Assembly: GCF_001649575.2 (NCBI RefSeq)
Contig: NC_051437.1
Span: 15,008,223-15,072,222, forward strand
Reading direction: 5' to 3'
Length of the DNA stretch: 64,000 nt
DNA from: Kryptolebias marmoratus
Taxonomy: Eukaryota > Chordata > Actinopteri > Cyprinodontiformes > Rivulidae
In this document: positions 27,213-38,390 of the stretch, piece by piece
How the letters are laid out: the number at the start of each line of letters is the position of its first letter
Numbering within the stretch: the stretch's first letter is position 1
Program-made: the position numbers and the translations under genes
The notes under the pieces: model-generated
What the model saw: the letters and a program-made list of their open reading frames with translations, nothing else
The model's database searches: none
What the model was told of the DNA's origin: nothing

Positions 27213-27685
27213 ATTTTTTTTTAAAATTTATTTTAGTTTTAACCTTTTCAGTGCACAAACAAGTTTTCATGTCAACAGCTCCATTGTTGCAGTATCTTGT
27301 GCACAGAGTGGATGAAGCAGACTGCTACCTCACTGTCTCTCAAAGATTCAGCTTGTCAAGTCTACACAGATGCACCAAAAACTGAGTTATTTTAGGAACC
27401 TCTAGTACTGTCCCCAGTGTTTCAGACTGTTGTTTATATGTTGTGTTAAAGGCAGTAAGTATACTTTTTTTAATCGGCTACTGCAAGCTTTGAAGCTTTT
27501 TGATTTATTTATGACAGTACTTTAGTGTGATAGTTGTACCACCATCATTTTCTGAACCAAAATCAAACCTGTTTCCAATTAAACAATCTCTAAAGAAATT
27601 CACAAGATACATTTTTTCTGTAGTCACAAAGGTCAGAAAATGACTAAACCTTTATGAAATGTAACTTAAGTTAAGAATTAGGTGG

Positions 27686-27690
<5 letters not shown>

Positions 27691-27726
<36 letters not shown>

Positions 27727-27739
27727 TGTGTGTGTGTGT
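27691..27739. repeat. Compound (TG)n microsatellite
   Basis: Fifteen uninterrupted TG units at 27691-27720, a short TCCCTC interruption, then a second TG run at about 27727-27739. The longest pure dinucleotide run in the window and likely to vary in length. Confidence 0.95.
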
Positions 27740-28290
27740 AGTCAAGTGATTGGATGAGCCAGATGACAATGCAATGAAATGTAGGTGGGGAGCAGAAGTG
27801 TGTTAATTTATGACTAACACTTAGATACTGGATCAATTGCCAGTAAATGTCTATGGGCTCGGAATGAAGAACACTTTAAAGCGAGGGATTCTTGGATATA
27901 AAAGGCTCAGAGACTTGAAAAGAATTCTCATCCTCTGGTTCAAAACACTGTTGTATATTCAGTGTATTAAAAGCCACAACTATAAGGAATGAGCTATGGA
28001 AAAAAATAAATCAAATTAAAAAATGTCACTTTCACACAGTTCTATTCTAATGCTGCCTTTAAAATATAATAATAATAATGTTGGACACCAGTTTACAAGC
28101 ATATTGGTTTGCATGGTTTCCCGAGTTTTTGTGCTATGAAAAAACATGATGGCGGTGAATCAATTGCTGTGGTCTACAAAATTAGGTATTTTTCTTTTTT
28201 GTGATTTTGTATTTTGGTGGTTGTGTTCATCTTGGTTTAAATTATTGTAATCATTTCATGCATTCTTGTGCTCCATTTCCTGTATGGCTT

Positions 28291-28408
28291 CTGATGGACC
28301 AAAACCAGTCTAGGGTGTATTTCACCCTTTGCTTGTTGACTGCTAGAGATAGGCACCATCTACACTCAACCTTGCACAAGATAAAGAGGGTATAAAAATA
28401 GATGGATG
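28291..28408 (+). mobile_element. LINE 3'-tail relic ending in GATGGATG
   Basis: Second copy of the tail module. It contains CTGATGGACC, CAGTCTAGGGTGTATTTCAC, GACTGCTAGAGATAGGCACC, CTTGCACAAGATAAAGAGGG and ends ATAGATGGATG. The final GATG repeats are the usual 3' terminus of these elements, so the plus-strand orientation is clear. It aligns with the second half of the copy at 27009 but is a separate insertion about 1.1 kb away. Confidence 0.75.
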
Positions 28409-28635
28409 TTTCCTGATTTGTTTCAGTCAGTTTGATTTTCTACTCCCCTCCACGCCTATATCCAGAGTTCTAATCATCGCACCTGCAATGTTTCAGGAAT
28501 TATCTTTCCTCACACTTTGCTCTTTCTAGAATAAAGTTAGTCTTCATTACCATCTTCTGTCAGCTTCCAGAGTACTGCATTTGACTTATCCTTCAACAAG
28601 CAACTACCTCTTTTAACAAAAAGACCTAACCAGAA

Positions 28636-29370
28636 GTGGAACCAGCAGGTGAATTTATCATTTTGAGGTCTTTTTTTTTTGGAGGCAGAGAATACTACAA
28701 GAATACGGCTTGCCAGTTTCCAGCTGAAGCCAGTCCCAGAGTAATTGACAAAGGGCTCTGGAGGGAAGATACAGCAATATGTCAGGAGACATGCTTAGGT
28801 CTCCTGAGGGATAAAAAAAGACTCACCTTTCTGAGAAAATCAACTCACGCACCTTTGCTACAGAAAGTGTGGCTCCCAGCAGTTTGGCCTTAAGCCCCGA
28901 TCTCAGGCCCAGCCACAGCCACACTCTCAGTCTGCCCAAGTCTTTTCCACTGACTTACAGAGAGTTTCACAGAGTCCTGTCCATGTCCTCGGATCTGCAG
29001 ATGTCCCACCAGCTCCCAAAGGGCACTACTCTCCTTACTGTCAAGTTCCAAAGGGCGTCCAGGGCTCCACCTCTCCTCTAGCACCTGTGCCAGCCATCAA
29101 GTGTTTCCAATCGCATACCCTTCTCCAGGTCAAGTTGGGGTCCAGAGGGAGGCTGCTCTCTATGACAAGTTCTCAATGCGGGGATCCAGAGAGATGGCCC
29201 ACTTTCTAGTTAAGTTTCCTGTGGGGTCTCGGGGGATGCCCCACCTCAGTCAAGTCTCTGAGGGTATCTAACCAGACCCATCTCTGCCAGCTTGAGTCGT
29301 CCAGGGATTCCTACTGGACATCTTTCTGCCACAGGGTCTTTTTGATTCACAATAAAGCTGCATCCCACTT
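28636..29370 (+). repeat. GC-rich block with degenerate tandem units and a poly(A) signal
   Basis: A block visibly richer in G and C than its AT-rich flanks. From about 29040 to 29270 the phrase (GT)CAAGTT followed by a G-rich 'GGGTCCAGAGGGA' type segment and a C-rich 'GCCCCACCT' type segment recurs at least four times with irregular spacing of roughly 36-45 bases. The block closes with CACAATAAAGCTGCATCC, giving an AATAAA at 29351-29356. This composition resembles transposon-associated mRNA 3' ends I have seen in fish, but I cannot name the family. Frames are open for up to 85 codons on the plus strand but show no domain. It could also be an exonised or retroposed transcript. Confidence 0.4.
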
Positions 29371-32300
29371 GACTGTAAAACGTTCAAGTGAGCATAAAAG
29401 GATTTTTTTAAATAATGCTGAATGGGCATCATCTGAAAAAAGCAGATGTCTGGCTTCAGAATCTCCCTTCCAGATTTTTGCTCTCCACAGATACATCTTA
29501 TGTTGTTGTTCCTAAATATACTTACTTAAGCTTTATCCTGAGATATAACCAAGGCCGCAAAGTTTGAACACTGTTGATTTATTATTTTGTCCTTTTTAAT
29601 TGAAAATAGACAAATCTTATTTGATACTTTGTATTGGTTTAGCCCTTTACTTTGTTTTATTGACATTGGAAAACTTGTGTATATAGTGAAATGAGGACAG
29701 AAATACTGTATTCAAAAATTTTATATCTACACAAAATAGACTTATGCTTAGTAATAAATTAAACATATTAGTGGGATCAGGGAATATCTCTGTTATTAAT
29801 CTATGACCTTAACAGAAAATAAATAAAGCTCTTTATTCAAAAGAGGATTTAACAGATAATCTGTACTAAACACTACTTGGAAAATCGTATGATCTACAAA
29901 ATCAATTATAAGTTTTCCGCTAATCCACAAACCGGATGTGCTGTATACTGCATTAGCAGACATTCAGGCTTCCACAATATTTTGAGAGGCATTAACAAGA
30001 TGATTCAATAATCCCTGGCCTTGACAAAACCCATGGTTTTGTAACATAACAGCACTACAGACCATGCAGAGAATCTTTAACTGTTGCAAAAATGTCATTT
30101 CTGCAACAGAACTAAGTCATGCAGATATTGATTTTATCCAAAGAAAGAAGTAATTTGCAGATCAGAGCATAAACCATTGAAAAAGAGGATAGCCTTGTGC
30201 TTTGAGGATATGAATCACTAAACAAATACGGATAAAGTAATATATCACCTGTATGAACCAATTGCACACTCTGTGTGTATGAATTAGAAATCAGAATAGA
30301 TTTCTAAACAGATTTATGCATAGCTTTTGTCTACACTGGCAAGAGGTGAGCTCAGTTGCAAACAATTGCTATGTTCACTTTAAAAAAGATGTTAAATAAA
30401 ATAATAATGTTAAATCAAGGCCTGTCACAGACTCATACAGTACAATAACTCTGCACACACACCTGTACTATAGAAAAGCATCATTAGGGTTTCTTCTAAA
30501 CACTGTAAACTGTATTGTACGGTGTATCACACAGTGACAGCGCTACACACCTGAAAAGACGAGCATCACTGCAGTCCTTTGATGCACTTATCAGTGAAAG
30601 AAGCAATTCAAGGCCAGAACATCTTTTAAGTGGGTTTTATGGGTTGGTCACCTGTTTTTCTTCCCACACTACAGTAGCATGACTTCTCTCAGTTTGCAAA
30701 ATTTACCCAAGCTGAGCAGCTTCAGCCTTTGTCTGGGAAAGTGTTGCTCTGGTCTCCCCTGGGCTCTGTGAGAACTCCGAACCATTCCAAACCACACAAA
30801 CTGGAGGCTGGCACGTTTGTGTTTGTGTGGGTGTGTGTGTGTGTATAGGCACATCTGAATGTTCCTTTGCCTCCCAAATGGGTGGAGGTCAGTGTTTTTA
30901 CAGTATCAGGTGTGCAGACTTTAATCTCCTCTCACTTCAAACTCTCTGAAAGTCATGCAATCACATAAAAACAGAGACAAAGCGAGATAAAAAGGACAAC
31001 TTGTGCATTTCAATTAAGTAACCGGTTACATAGTAAACACCAACAGGTGGAGGAGACTTAAAGCACTGGGCAGGGGAAACGCAGATGGAGAAAATGTGCC
31101 TGACTTTGTAGTTTCTTCTCCATTCTGCTGGTTTTATGCACACTTTTATGAGCACTTAAAAGAAAGTGGACGGAAACAACCGAATTTAGAAAAAAATGAA
31201 AAGCATTTACAGATCAAAATTGTTTTCTGCTTTTGAGAAGAAGAATATTTGGCATTCAAATGCAAATATACTGAAAATGAGAGTAAGAAAACGACATACA
31301 AAACTCACAATTTACAAGTATTCACAAGAATGTTGCCAAAACTCCCTTAGAGAGATCATATTTGTATAAATATCTGACTTTTTCTGTTCATTGCCATTTC
31401 TGGTTCATTCACTCACTGTTATCTTTGACTGGCATTCTTGAAAAAACATAAATACATTGTATTCTCTACCGTAGTTTTTGCTGAATTATAACACCACAAA
31501 TGGTAATGTACAAACAGCAGGCTGCAAATAAACACATTTTGATTTTTGTGAGATTTTGTTTGAAATGCAGTAACAGACAGTTGTGTAGGTAATCTTTTTG
31601 ATGTTTTTGAAGTTTAGATGTTTTGGGAGTTTTTGGGTGGGGGGGCAGCATTTATATCAATACCTTTGTTTTGTATTTTTTCAGCATGTGTATGCTTCAA
31701 ATCTGTTTAATTTTGGCAAAAAAAAAAAAATATATATATATACAGAAGTATTTTAATATCATTAAGAACTGTTTCTATTTGTCAGACATGTTGAGACTGA
31801 AGCACTTTACTTGTGAATCAGCCTCATGGTTGTAAGGTCAGAGGTGAACTGAACTGATGGTCGGTCTGATGCCAGCTCATGCTGATTGGTGCACACGTGG
31901 GAAGCAGGAGGTGCCTCACTGCGATGAAGCGCACCCTTCTTTCCAACGACACCATTCTTTCTAAACATTTTCTACATTAGTTTGTTAATTGTTAGTTTAC
32001 ACACTAAAATGGTGCTTAGATGCCATAGTTTGGTCTGTATGAATTGCCAAAGACGAACAGAGGCAATTAACTGAAGTTGTTTCTTTTTTGTAGACCAATA
32101 TGGCTCAACTGCTGTCCCATGGAAACATGTTAACTAGCTGTCTGCTGTTGTTGTATTTGTCGTTCAAGTTTCATTTTTACTTAAGCAGCAGGATTTGTTG
32201 GTTTTGCACAACACATACTGATGTAAAAACGAAAATGCTGTGCCACCTCCATGTCTGGAAGTTGTTCGTAAATGGAAACTTCTTTCTGAATCAGATTAGA

Positions 32301-32480
32301 AACTACTAACTAAATCCAGCAGTAGCACTGACTAAGATTCCTACTGTTTGTCATAGATTTTCTTGAGGAAATCATCTTTCTTGTGAATGTAAAATCAGAA
32401 AGAAGAGAGCTCTGAATAGATTCAATGTTGTGTTTACAGTGTGTGGGGGGAGGTAGGAAATGAAGAGTATCAAACAGTCA
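29371..32480. other. AT-rich noncoding DNA, no gene seen
   Basis: AT-rich sequence with a short (TG)n run at 30830-30844 and an A13 plus (TA)6 compound run at 31718-31742. No coding frame or element recognised. Confidence 0.7.
31718..31742. repeat. Poly(A) followed by (TA)n
   Basis: Thirteen A residues directly followed by six TA units. A possible relic of a retroposon tail, but no element body is recognisable beside it. Confidence 0.9.
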
Positions 32481-32483
32481 GCC

Positions 32484-32507
32484 CTGCCCCCTGGTCACCT
32501 TTGACCT
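32484..32507 (-). promoter_or_regulatory. DR1 nuclear-receptor site abutting a CTCF-like core
   Basis: Read on the minus strand, 32495-32507 is AGGTCAAAGGTGA: two AGGTCA-type half-sites in direct orientation separated by one A. This is the DR1 arrangement bound by HNF4, RXR/PPAR and COUP-TF. Immediately beside it and overlapping by three bases, 32484-32497 reads on the minus strand as TGACCAGGGGGCAG, which agrees with the CTCF core at 12 of 14 positions. The DR1 match is nearly perfect, with one base departing from the second AGGTCA. Function is not shown by sequence alone. Confidence 0.35.
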
Positions 32508-35340
32508 GGACTCTTTAGGGGTCACATATCTTAGAAGACTTCTGCAGGATTTTGAATTTTCCTTCCCTTCCAGCCAGTCATTCCCAATCCAAACCTCACT
32601 GCCCCCTCCCGCTACGCAGCCCACCAATGCCAATCAATAGTAACTGTTCTCTCGATAATTCATAACATTAACATACACTCAATGGCCTAGTGGATGGATG
32701 GGGAAGACATAGGAGGGCCATCATTCCAGTATCGATCCCCCTTGGAGGGAGTCAATAGGGGGGGTAGGTGATGGAGTTATAGCCTCCTGCCTCATGGAGG
32801 CAGAGCCACAACAGAAGCGCAGCCTCACATAAACAGACAACACACATCAAGTGCTATCTTCACATGCCCACAGACATACTGACACAAGCTTCCATGTGTT
32901 GGATATAACGTGTTCTTAACACATAGAGTGTTGTGCCAGCATGTCACTAACAGAGATAAGAAGAAACCCATTTAATTAACCCCCAGAGCAGGGACCTGCT
33001 TTTTATCGCCCTTATGTTTCTGCTATTACATTTATCTGACTCCCTCCTTCCTCTGTTACAACATCTTTCCATCTTTTCTTCTACATCCCTTTTTTTGTTT
33101 CTCCACTGGGTCCCTTACGCTCTTAGATTTCTTACCATTTTCCATTTCAGATTTCATAGTGGGTCCCTGGCTCTTGTGTGTCACGTCACATCTCTTCAAC
33201 AAGCAGAGATTCAGCTGGCAGCAACAATCTCAAACAATTTGATTTAGAAGTAACAAAGCAATAATTAAGTAATGTCAAGTTTTTAGAACAGATAAACAAT
33301 AAACATAATACCATTATAGGATGAATTGTTGTGTTATTTAAGGTTTTTATGTTGCTGAAAGTGCCGTAAGCAGCACTAGAAGTGGTACAGCTAGTTGCTG
33401 CTGCCTCCATTTGCACATGCAAATAACTGCTGAATTCTATGTATATAACCATGTAATTCTAAACTGAAGGTAATGTGGAAATTTATAAAATAGTGTTTGC
33501 ATGAATCGCTATGAAAAATTTGAGATTGGAGTTATTTTAAGACAACAAAAATCCACTTTGGTCTTGACCTCAGTCTAGCCATTAGCTTGTCAATCCAGTT
33601 AATTAAACTTCATTCCACAAAACAAAAAGATTTACAACAGGAAAGATATTTGTCCATAACCTTACCACAGAACCCACTTTAAAAGATCTGAACTACCTCT
33701 TTGACATGTTTTATTATAAATCAGTAAAAATATAGATGTTTAATTGGACAAGTTTTTTTTCATAATGTATGGTGAAAATCTAATGTGTAGTGAAATCTAA
33801 TATCTGAATAATAGACATACCATAACTGTGTGTCAGTCCTTTTCTTATTGCTGAATGTAGGCTCAAAGAGGTTGTGCCAGCATTTTCATTTTTCTCACTT
33901 GTACAGCAAGTATTCCCATCCCTCCTCTGTTTCCTTCTCCCTTGTGAGACAAAGCACCCATTTCCTCCAGGTTCTCATCCTCACTTACACACCTTTTCAA
34001 AAGCCCCACCAGACCTCTCCACACAGCACCCTGAAATATAGACCAGAGTAATGGCCCACTAAATTAACTCCTAGTAAGCGTGGTTTAAAAATGGTTGTAA
34101 TTAGCATATAATAGGTGTGCGGAGAGGAGGTAAAGGGCCCAACCTGCCCCGAGGGCCCCAAGGTTGGGCTGTAGCCCTCTCTTGTCTCCTTCTCTAACAG
34201 CAGTGCAAAGTTCAGCCTTATAAACATGTCAGTAAGACACGTGATTAAACGGCACGATCATTAGATAATGGATACTAGACCTGTGGGCTCTTTGTCACAC
34301 CTCCGTCAGGACAGCTCAGCAGTACCTGAGGTCTGCTACACACAAGCACACACATCACTTCAGCCTATTCATTTTTATTGTGCTATCAACTCACCAAAAT
34401 ACCACATGCGGGATGAAATGAGTAAGAGTGAGAGGAAGGACAGCCACAGAAAGAGACCAGCCCCAGTGCAGAGCAGCCTGACTGATGTAGTTCCAATAAT
34501 TGCAAGGCTCTGCTTCCTCGTCCAAGTGCCTTTTACTTATTTAAACTGTTTGCTTTAAGCGCCACTGAAGCCAATTAGGAAAGGCATAATTCAATAAGGC
34601 AGGGAATGAGGTGAGTAAGGCCAGGGGGAGGAGAGGAGAGGGGGCTGGGATGGAAGGACTTGACGCTGCTTTTCAGCAGACCCTTCATCATTTTTCTGCC
34701 CTTTCATCTCTCCTGCTCTTTAACCAAACAAGGTTAATAAATTCTTTTGAAATCTTTTGAGTTGGGGTCATTCTGTAGCTGAGGCATTCTATTTAAGACG
34801 CAGTTTGCACAGTTCCTGACTCTCGTGTCAGTAATAAGGTGTGCCCCTCACGTGCACATGGTTTGGTGAGTAAATGAGCAGACAGTGGGACATTTTGTAA
34901 ATTTATAATGATGTGCTTTGAGCAAATTTTATCGAGCCTGTACCTTTCATCAGCAATAGCATGGTGTGGAAACCAATCTTTTGATTTTTTTTATTTATTT
35001 TATTTGTAAAGTTAACCCTTAACACATGTTTTAATGTCATGTTGCGTCCCTGAGAAGTTTTCTCTGCATCTCTGCAGAAATAACTTTCCAAATGTCAATA
35101 AATTTAACAGCACTGCTTACTGGAAAAAGTCATTAGTTATGCACAAACACACACAGACTGACCTATCCAAGAATGATTACCTTGAGACTAATTCAAATAA
35201 CTATTTAGATTTATTTCCTCAAGTGTCTTGGCAAAAGCATTGCATAAACCATTTGAAATTGATGGCTATCACTTTGATTAGTGTCTCAAGGGTTAAAAAG
35301 AAAAGATTTAAAAACCTACAAAACTAAAAAGAGATGTGCA
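32508..35340. other. Noncoding DNA, no gene seen
   Basis: Includes a GC-richer patch at 32540-32830, AT-rich DNA at 33200-33820, and a candidate conserved block at 34040-34260. Frames up to 96 codons are present without domain content. Confidence 0.6.
34040..34260. other. Candidate conserved noncoding element with hairpin
   Basis: Contains CTAAATTAACTCC, GTAATTAGCATA and a perfect 9-bp inverted repeat: GCCCAACCT at 34137-34145 and AGGTTGGGC at 34161-34169, with a 15-base loop. The combination of homeodomain-type cores and unique sequence is typical of developmental noncoding elements. The call is inference. Confidence 0.3.
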
Positions 35341-35347
35341 GTATTAT

Positions 35348-35439
35348 GCAAAAGTTGAGTCATCCTGTAATTCTTTGTAATTTTTTTCTGTTGTCTAGTC
35401 CTTGTACATTAGACCAGTTATCTAGTCCTTGTACATTAG
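35348..35439 (+). repeat. Dispersed-repeat fragment with a 27-bp tandem duplication
   Basis: Begins TGCAAAAGTTGAGTCATCC, a relative of the repeat at 43882. Within it the 19 bases TCTAGTCCTTGTACATTAG occur twice without mismatch, at 35394-35412 and 35421-35439, giving a period of 27. Perfect identity of the two units suggests a recent local duplication. Confidence 0.7.
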
Positions 35440-36749
35440 TGTGTGCTTAAAAGGTGAGGAACCTGGACAGAGGGAGGACAAAAGAAGTGTCAGTCTTGAA
35501 GGCAAAGTATTAAAGCAACAGCAGTGCTTCAAACCCTTTTAAACATACCATATGTTCTCAAATGGATTGACAAAATTGTTAAACTTGTCACTTAAAATGA
35601 TGGCTTTAGTTATTGTTATTGATTAGTGTCTTAATTTTTACTGAGTCAAAAGCGATAGGAGATTAAATGAAACGTGGAGACTATTTTAAGTGCTTGGATT
35701 CAGAGCTGCCTGGTGTCTGGAAAACATGAACATCCCCCATTGCTGAGTTTCCCCGCACTCAGATTCCTCTAGTAGCCACTTCCGCAGCTTCCTTAAGCAA
35801 CAGTTTATAGATGTTTTCTCATCGTTATGATCAGCCTATACTATGTGTTTGCTTTGGAACGTTCTTGGGTTGCATTAGCGATATGATTTGGGTCATCACT
35901 CATTTGCGCTGCAAAGCATCGGCTTCAGTTTTGCGGCATTTGACTGAATCTGAGCACAAAGTACAGCTCAATACGCTTAATGATTCATCGACCTACTTCA
36001 GCAGTCACATCATCAATAAACACAAGTGACCCGGTTCCACTGGCACCCGTACACGTCTCTGCTTTAACATCACTGCTTTCAACATGTTTGAAGGATGATG
36101 TCGTGCACTTTGTATCACAAGCCCTTACATCCCACTCTGTGTCAATCATTCTCATTGGTTTACTCCATTCAAATAATTATTTTAGGGGGATTTTCTCAAA
36201 AAAAAAAATCTTGAATGCTTGTATGCCTATTGATTATCATTTTTGAGAGTTACAACCTAATATTTTATTTGAAAACAAATCTCTTTGAAAGTTTTGCAGA
36301 GACATTTTTTTTCAACAATTGTTCCAGTTTAAAGTGAATTCTCCATTACACAGAAGTCATTTTAGCATTTGTGCATGTTGTCATTGATGATTTGTGCTGA
36401 GAAAAAAAATCTAAATCCTCCAAAATTGGAACTGGGCAGGAAAACACAGTGTATCGCTGCAGTTGTGTTAATGTTCTTCTCCTCGCATTCAGTTCCTGCA
36501 GGTAATGTAAGTGATTCGAATAGAAAGAGAAGAAAACATCAGCTAAACCAGTTAAGGCTCACCCTATTTTAGTAACAAGGCAGCACTCAATATCTAGTTA
36601 AAAGGGAGGCCGTGAAACAATCCATCAATTCATCATCTACTTCTTTATGTCCATCCACTTCAGAAATTCATTTATTTTCAGGAGCTTTTCACTTTAATAA
36701 GCACTGAATGTGGTAGAGAGACGTGAGCTGGTCCAGACCTTTACTCATT
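35440..36749. other. Noncoding DNA, no gene seen
   Basis: AT-rich with a moderately CpG-containing part at 35870-36110. Two overlapping plus-strand frames (35811-36029 and 35980-36246) have no recognisable domain. Near 36626 an ATCC/ATTC-rich phrase weakly resembles the end of a LINE tail on the minus strand, too weakly to call. Confidence 0.6.
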
Positions 36750-37010
36750 TTAACAGCTGTTTAATAAATGTGATTGCAAATGGAACTTGTCACTTGCACT
36801 GGGGAGAGCTGGCCAGTCAATACCTTAGCTGGCAGGTGCCTGGGGTCACATATAAGTCAGAGAGTGATGGATATGTATCCAATAATTGATGTAGGGCAGC
36901 AGTTATTGTCAGTTTGGCTCCAGCCTCTATTGCTTATTAAAAGCTGTTGGCCTTAAGTACCAGCCAGCCAATTACTGAGGAAGCGAGGTGACTGTTTAGC
37001 ACCCGGACCC
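36750..37010. other. Candidate conserved noncoding element
   Basis: Unique, repeat-free block with CCAATAATTGATG near 36879, CTTATTAAAAGC near 36933 and CCAATTACTGAGG near 36969, i.e. several ATTA/TAAT cores in about 100 bases. No coding frame of note. Conservation is inferred. Confidence 0.3.
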
Positions 37011-37594
37011 TTAGGCTCTGTGCAGAAAAAAACACTATCCTATTGTTTAAGAGTGTGCGTGCTTCTCTGTAAGTTAACATGGATGTGTGCTTATTTTTTC
37101 AGAACTTCCTTGATTTATTTTTTTTATTGAGGCCGTGTTTCATTGTTCTCTTTAAGTGGTTTCCTCAAATGCGAAGTTACTGTAATGCAGTAAACATTAA
37201 TCTGAAGCGTGAACCCCTGCCTCTCGTCAGGTCAAAGTGGAGCCAGTGTTTCTCTCTATTGTTGTTGTTGACCTTGTAGGTTATGAGAGAACCTGAGAAA
37301 AGTAGAATGAAGCAAACGGCGCTGCTCTGTGCCGACCTGCTGGCCTTGCCTTGCACTGCTTAGTTATTAATGAACTGGCAAGATTCACCACTTCCTGAGT
37401 CTTTGGTTCAAGGTTAGCTCATCCAAAGACACATTTATTTTCATACTGTGGGATTTATATCCGAGGAAGAGCAGGAATTTCCACAGTTTTGCTCTGTGGG
37501 AGTCCTGTGTGGGCAATGACATCCTGGTTAGACCAGCACCAACGCCACCGCAGCAGCCCATCTCCCTAACAGAATATCTCCGCTGAATGCACAG

Positions 37595-37860
37595 AAGGTA
37601 GAAAGCTGAATGAGCTGTAATAACGCTCACCGCCAAAGGCTATAACCCCAAGACTGTGGGGAGAGAGGAAGGGGAAACTTTGGATGTGACCATGGCGTGT
37701 AGTAATTGTAAAACTCCGGAAAGAGCTGCTGAAGCAGAATTCTGACATGTAGCACTGCTTTTCAGTTCTGATCAAAGGGTCCACCAGAGCAGCAGCTGAT
37801 AACCCAATCAATTCACTCCTTTTGTTTTTCGCTGAATGATGCACGTTTAGCGCTAACCTC
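37595..37860. other. Candidate conserved noncoding element with TCF/LEF-type site
   Basis: Contains AGCTGTAATAACGCTCACCG near 37614, TGATCAAAGG at 37769-37778 (a TCF/LEF-type core), CCCAATCAATTCACTCC near 37803 and CACGTTTAGCGCTAACC near 37842. The 147-codon minus-strand frame across this block has no recognisable domain. The call is by texture. Confidence 0.3.
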
Positions 37861-38390
37861 CAGGCAAAGAATGAAAGAAAGAAAAGAAGGGGGGGGGGGT
37901 GCAGATATAGAATATAAAGATAAAGAGGAAAGGAAAAGTAGGAAGGACAAGAAGAAACTGAGGTAAGAACAAGGAGATGTAAAATCTGCATTTGAATTCC
38001 CAAAAACATTTTTTTTTTTTTTTAAAGGGACGGCGAAGGGGGGAAAATTAAATAATCTCAGTTTGTTGGTGAGTTTGATGGATCTATAGGCCGGTATTAA
38101 GCTGTGCTGGAGGGGATGTGATGCACATAGGAGTCGATTAGAATATGAAATGTTTTAGAAGAGAATAGAGTAAAAAGGCAGGAGATTGAGGGGAGATTAA
38201 AAGATTACCTGTCTACCACGCTCTCTTCCTTCAGGAACTAAGAGACTGTGTGGTAGACACAGAGGACAATGAGAAAAAGGTGAAAAAGAGCAAAAAAGTA
38301 TGAGCTCGTGTTGGTGAGAAAAAAGACAAAAGGTGACAAAGCAAGAATACAGATGACATTGGAAAGAGTAGGCAGTCAAGGATAATTTAA
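37861..38390 (+). repeat. Purine-biased block with G11 and T15 runs
   Basis: The plus strand is strongly purine-biased from about 37861 to 38380, apart from a T-rich break. A run of 11 G occurs at 37889-37899 and 15 T at 38009-38023. Such strand asymmetry can form non-B DNA and often collects indels. No gene is visible in it. Confidence 0.7.

Noticed and set aside
37566..38009. 147-codon minus-strand frame
   Set aside because: Half of it lies in the purine/pyrimidine-biased block, where stops are rare by composition; the peptide is Ser/Phe/Leu-rich low complexity.
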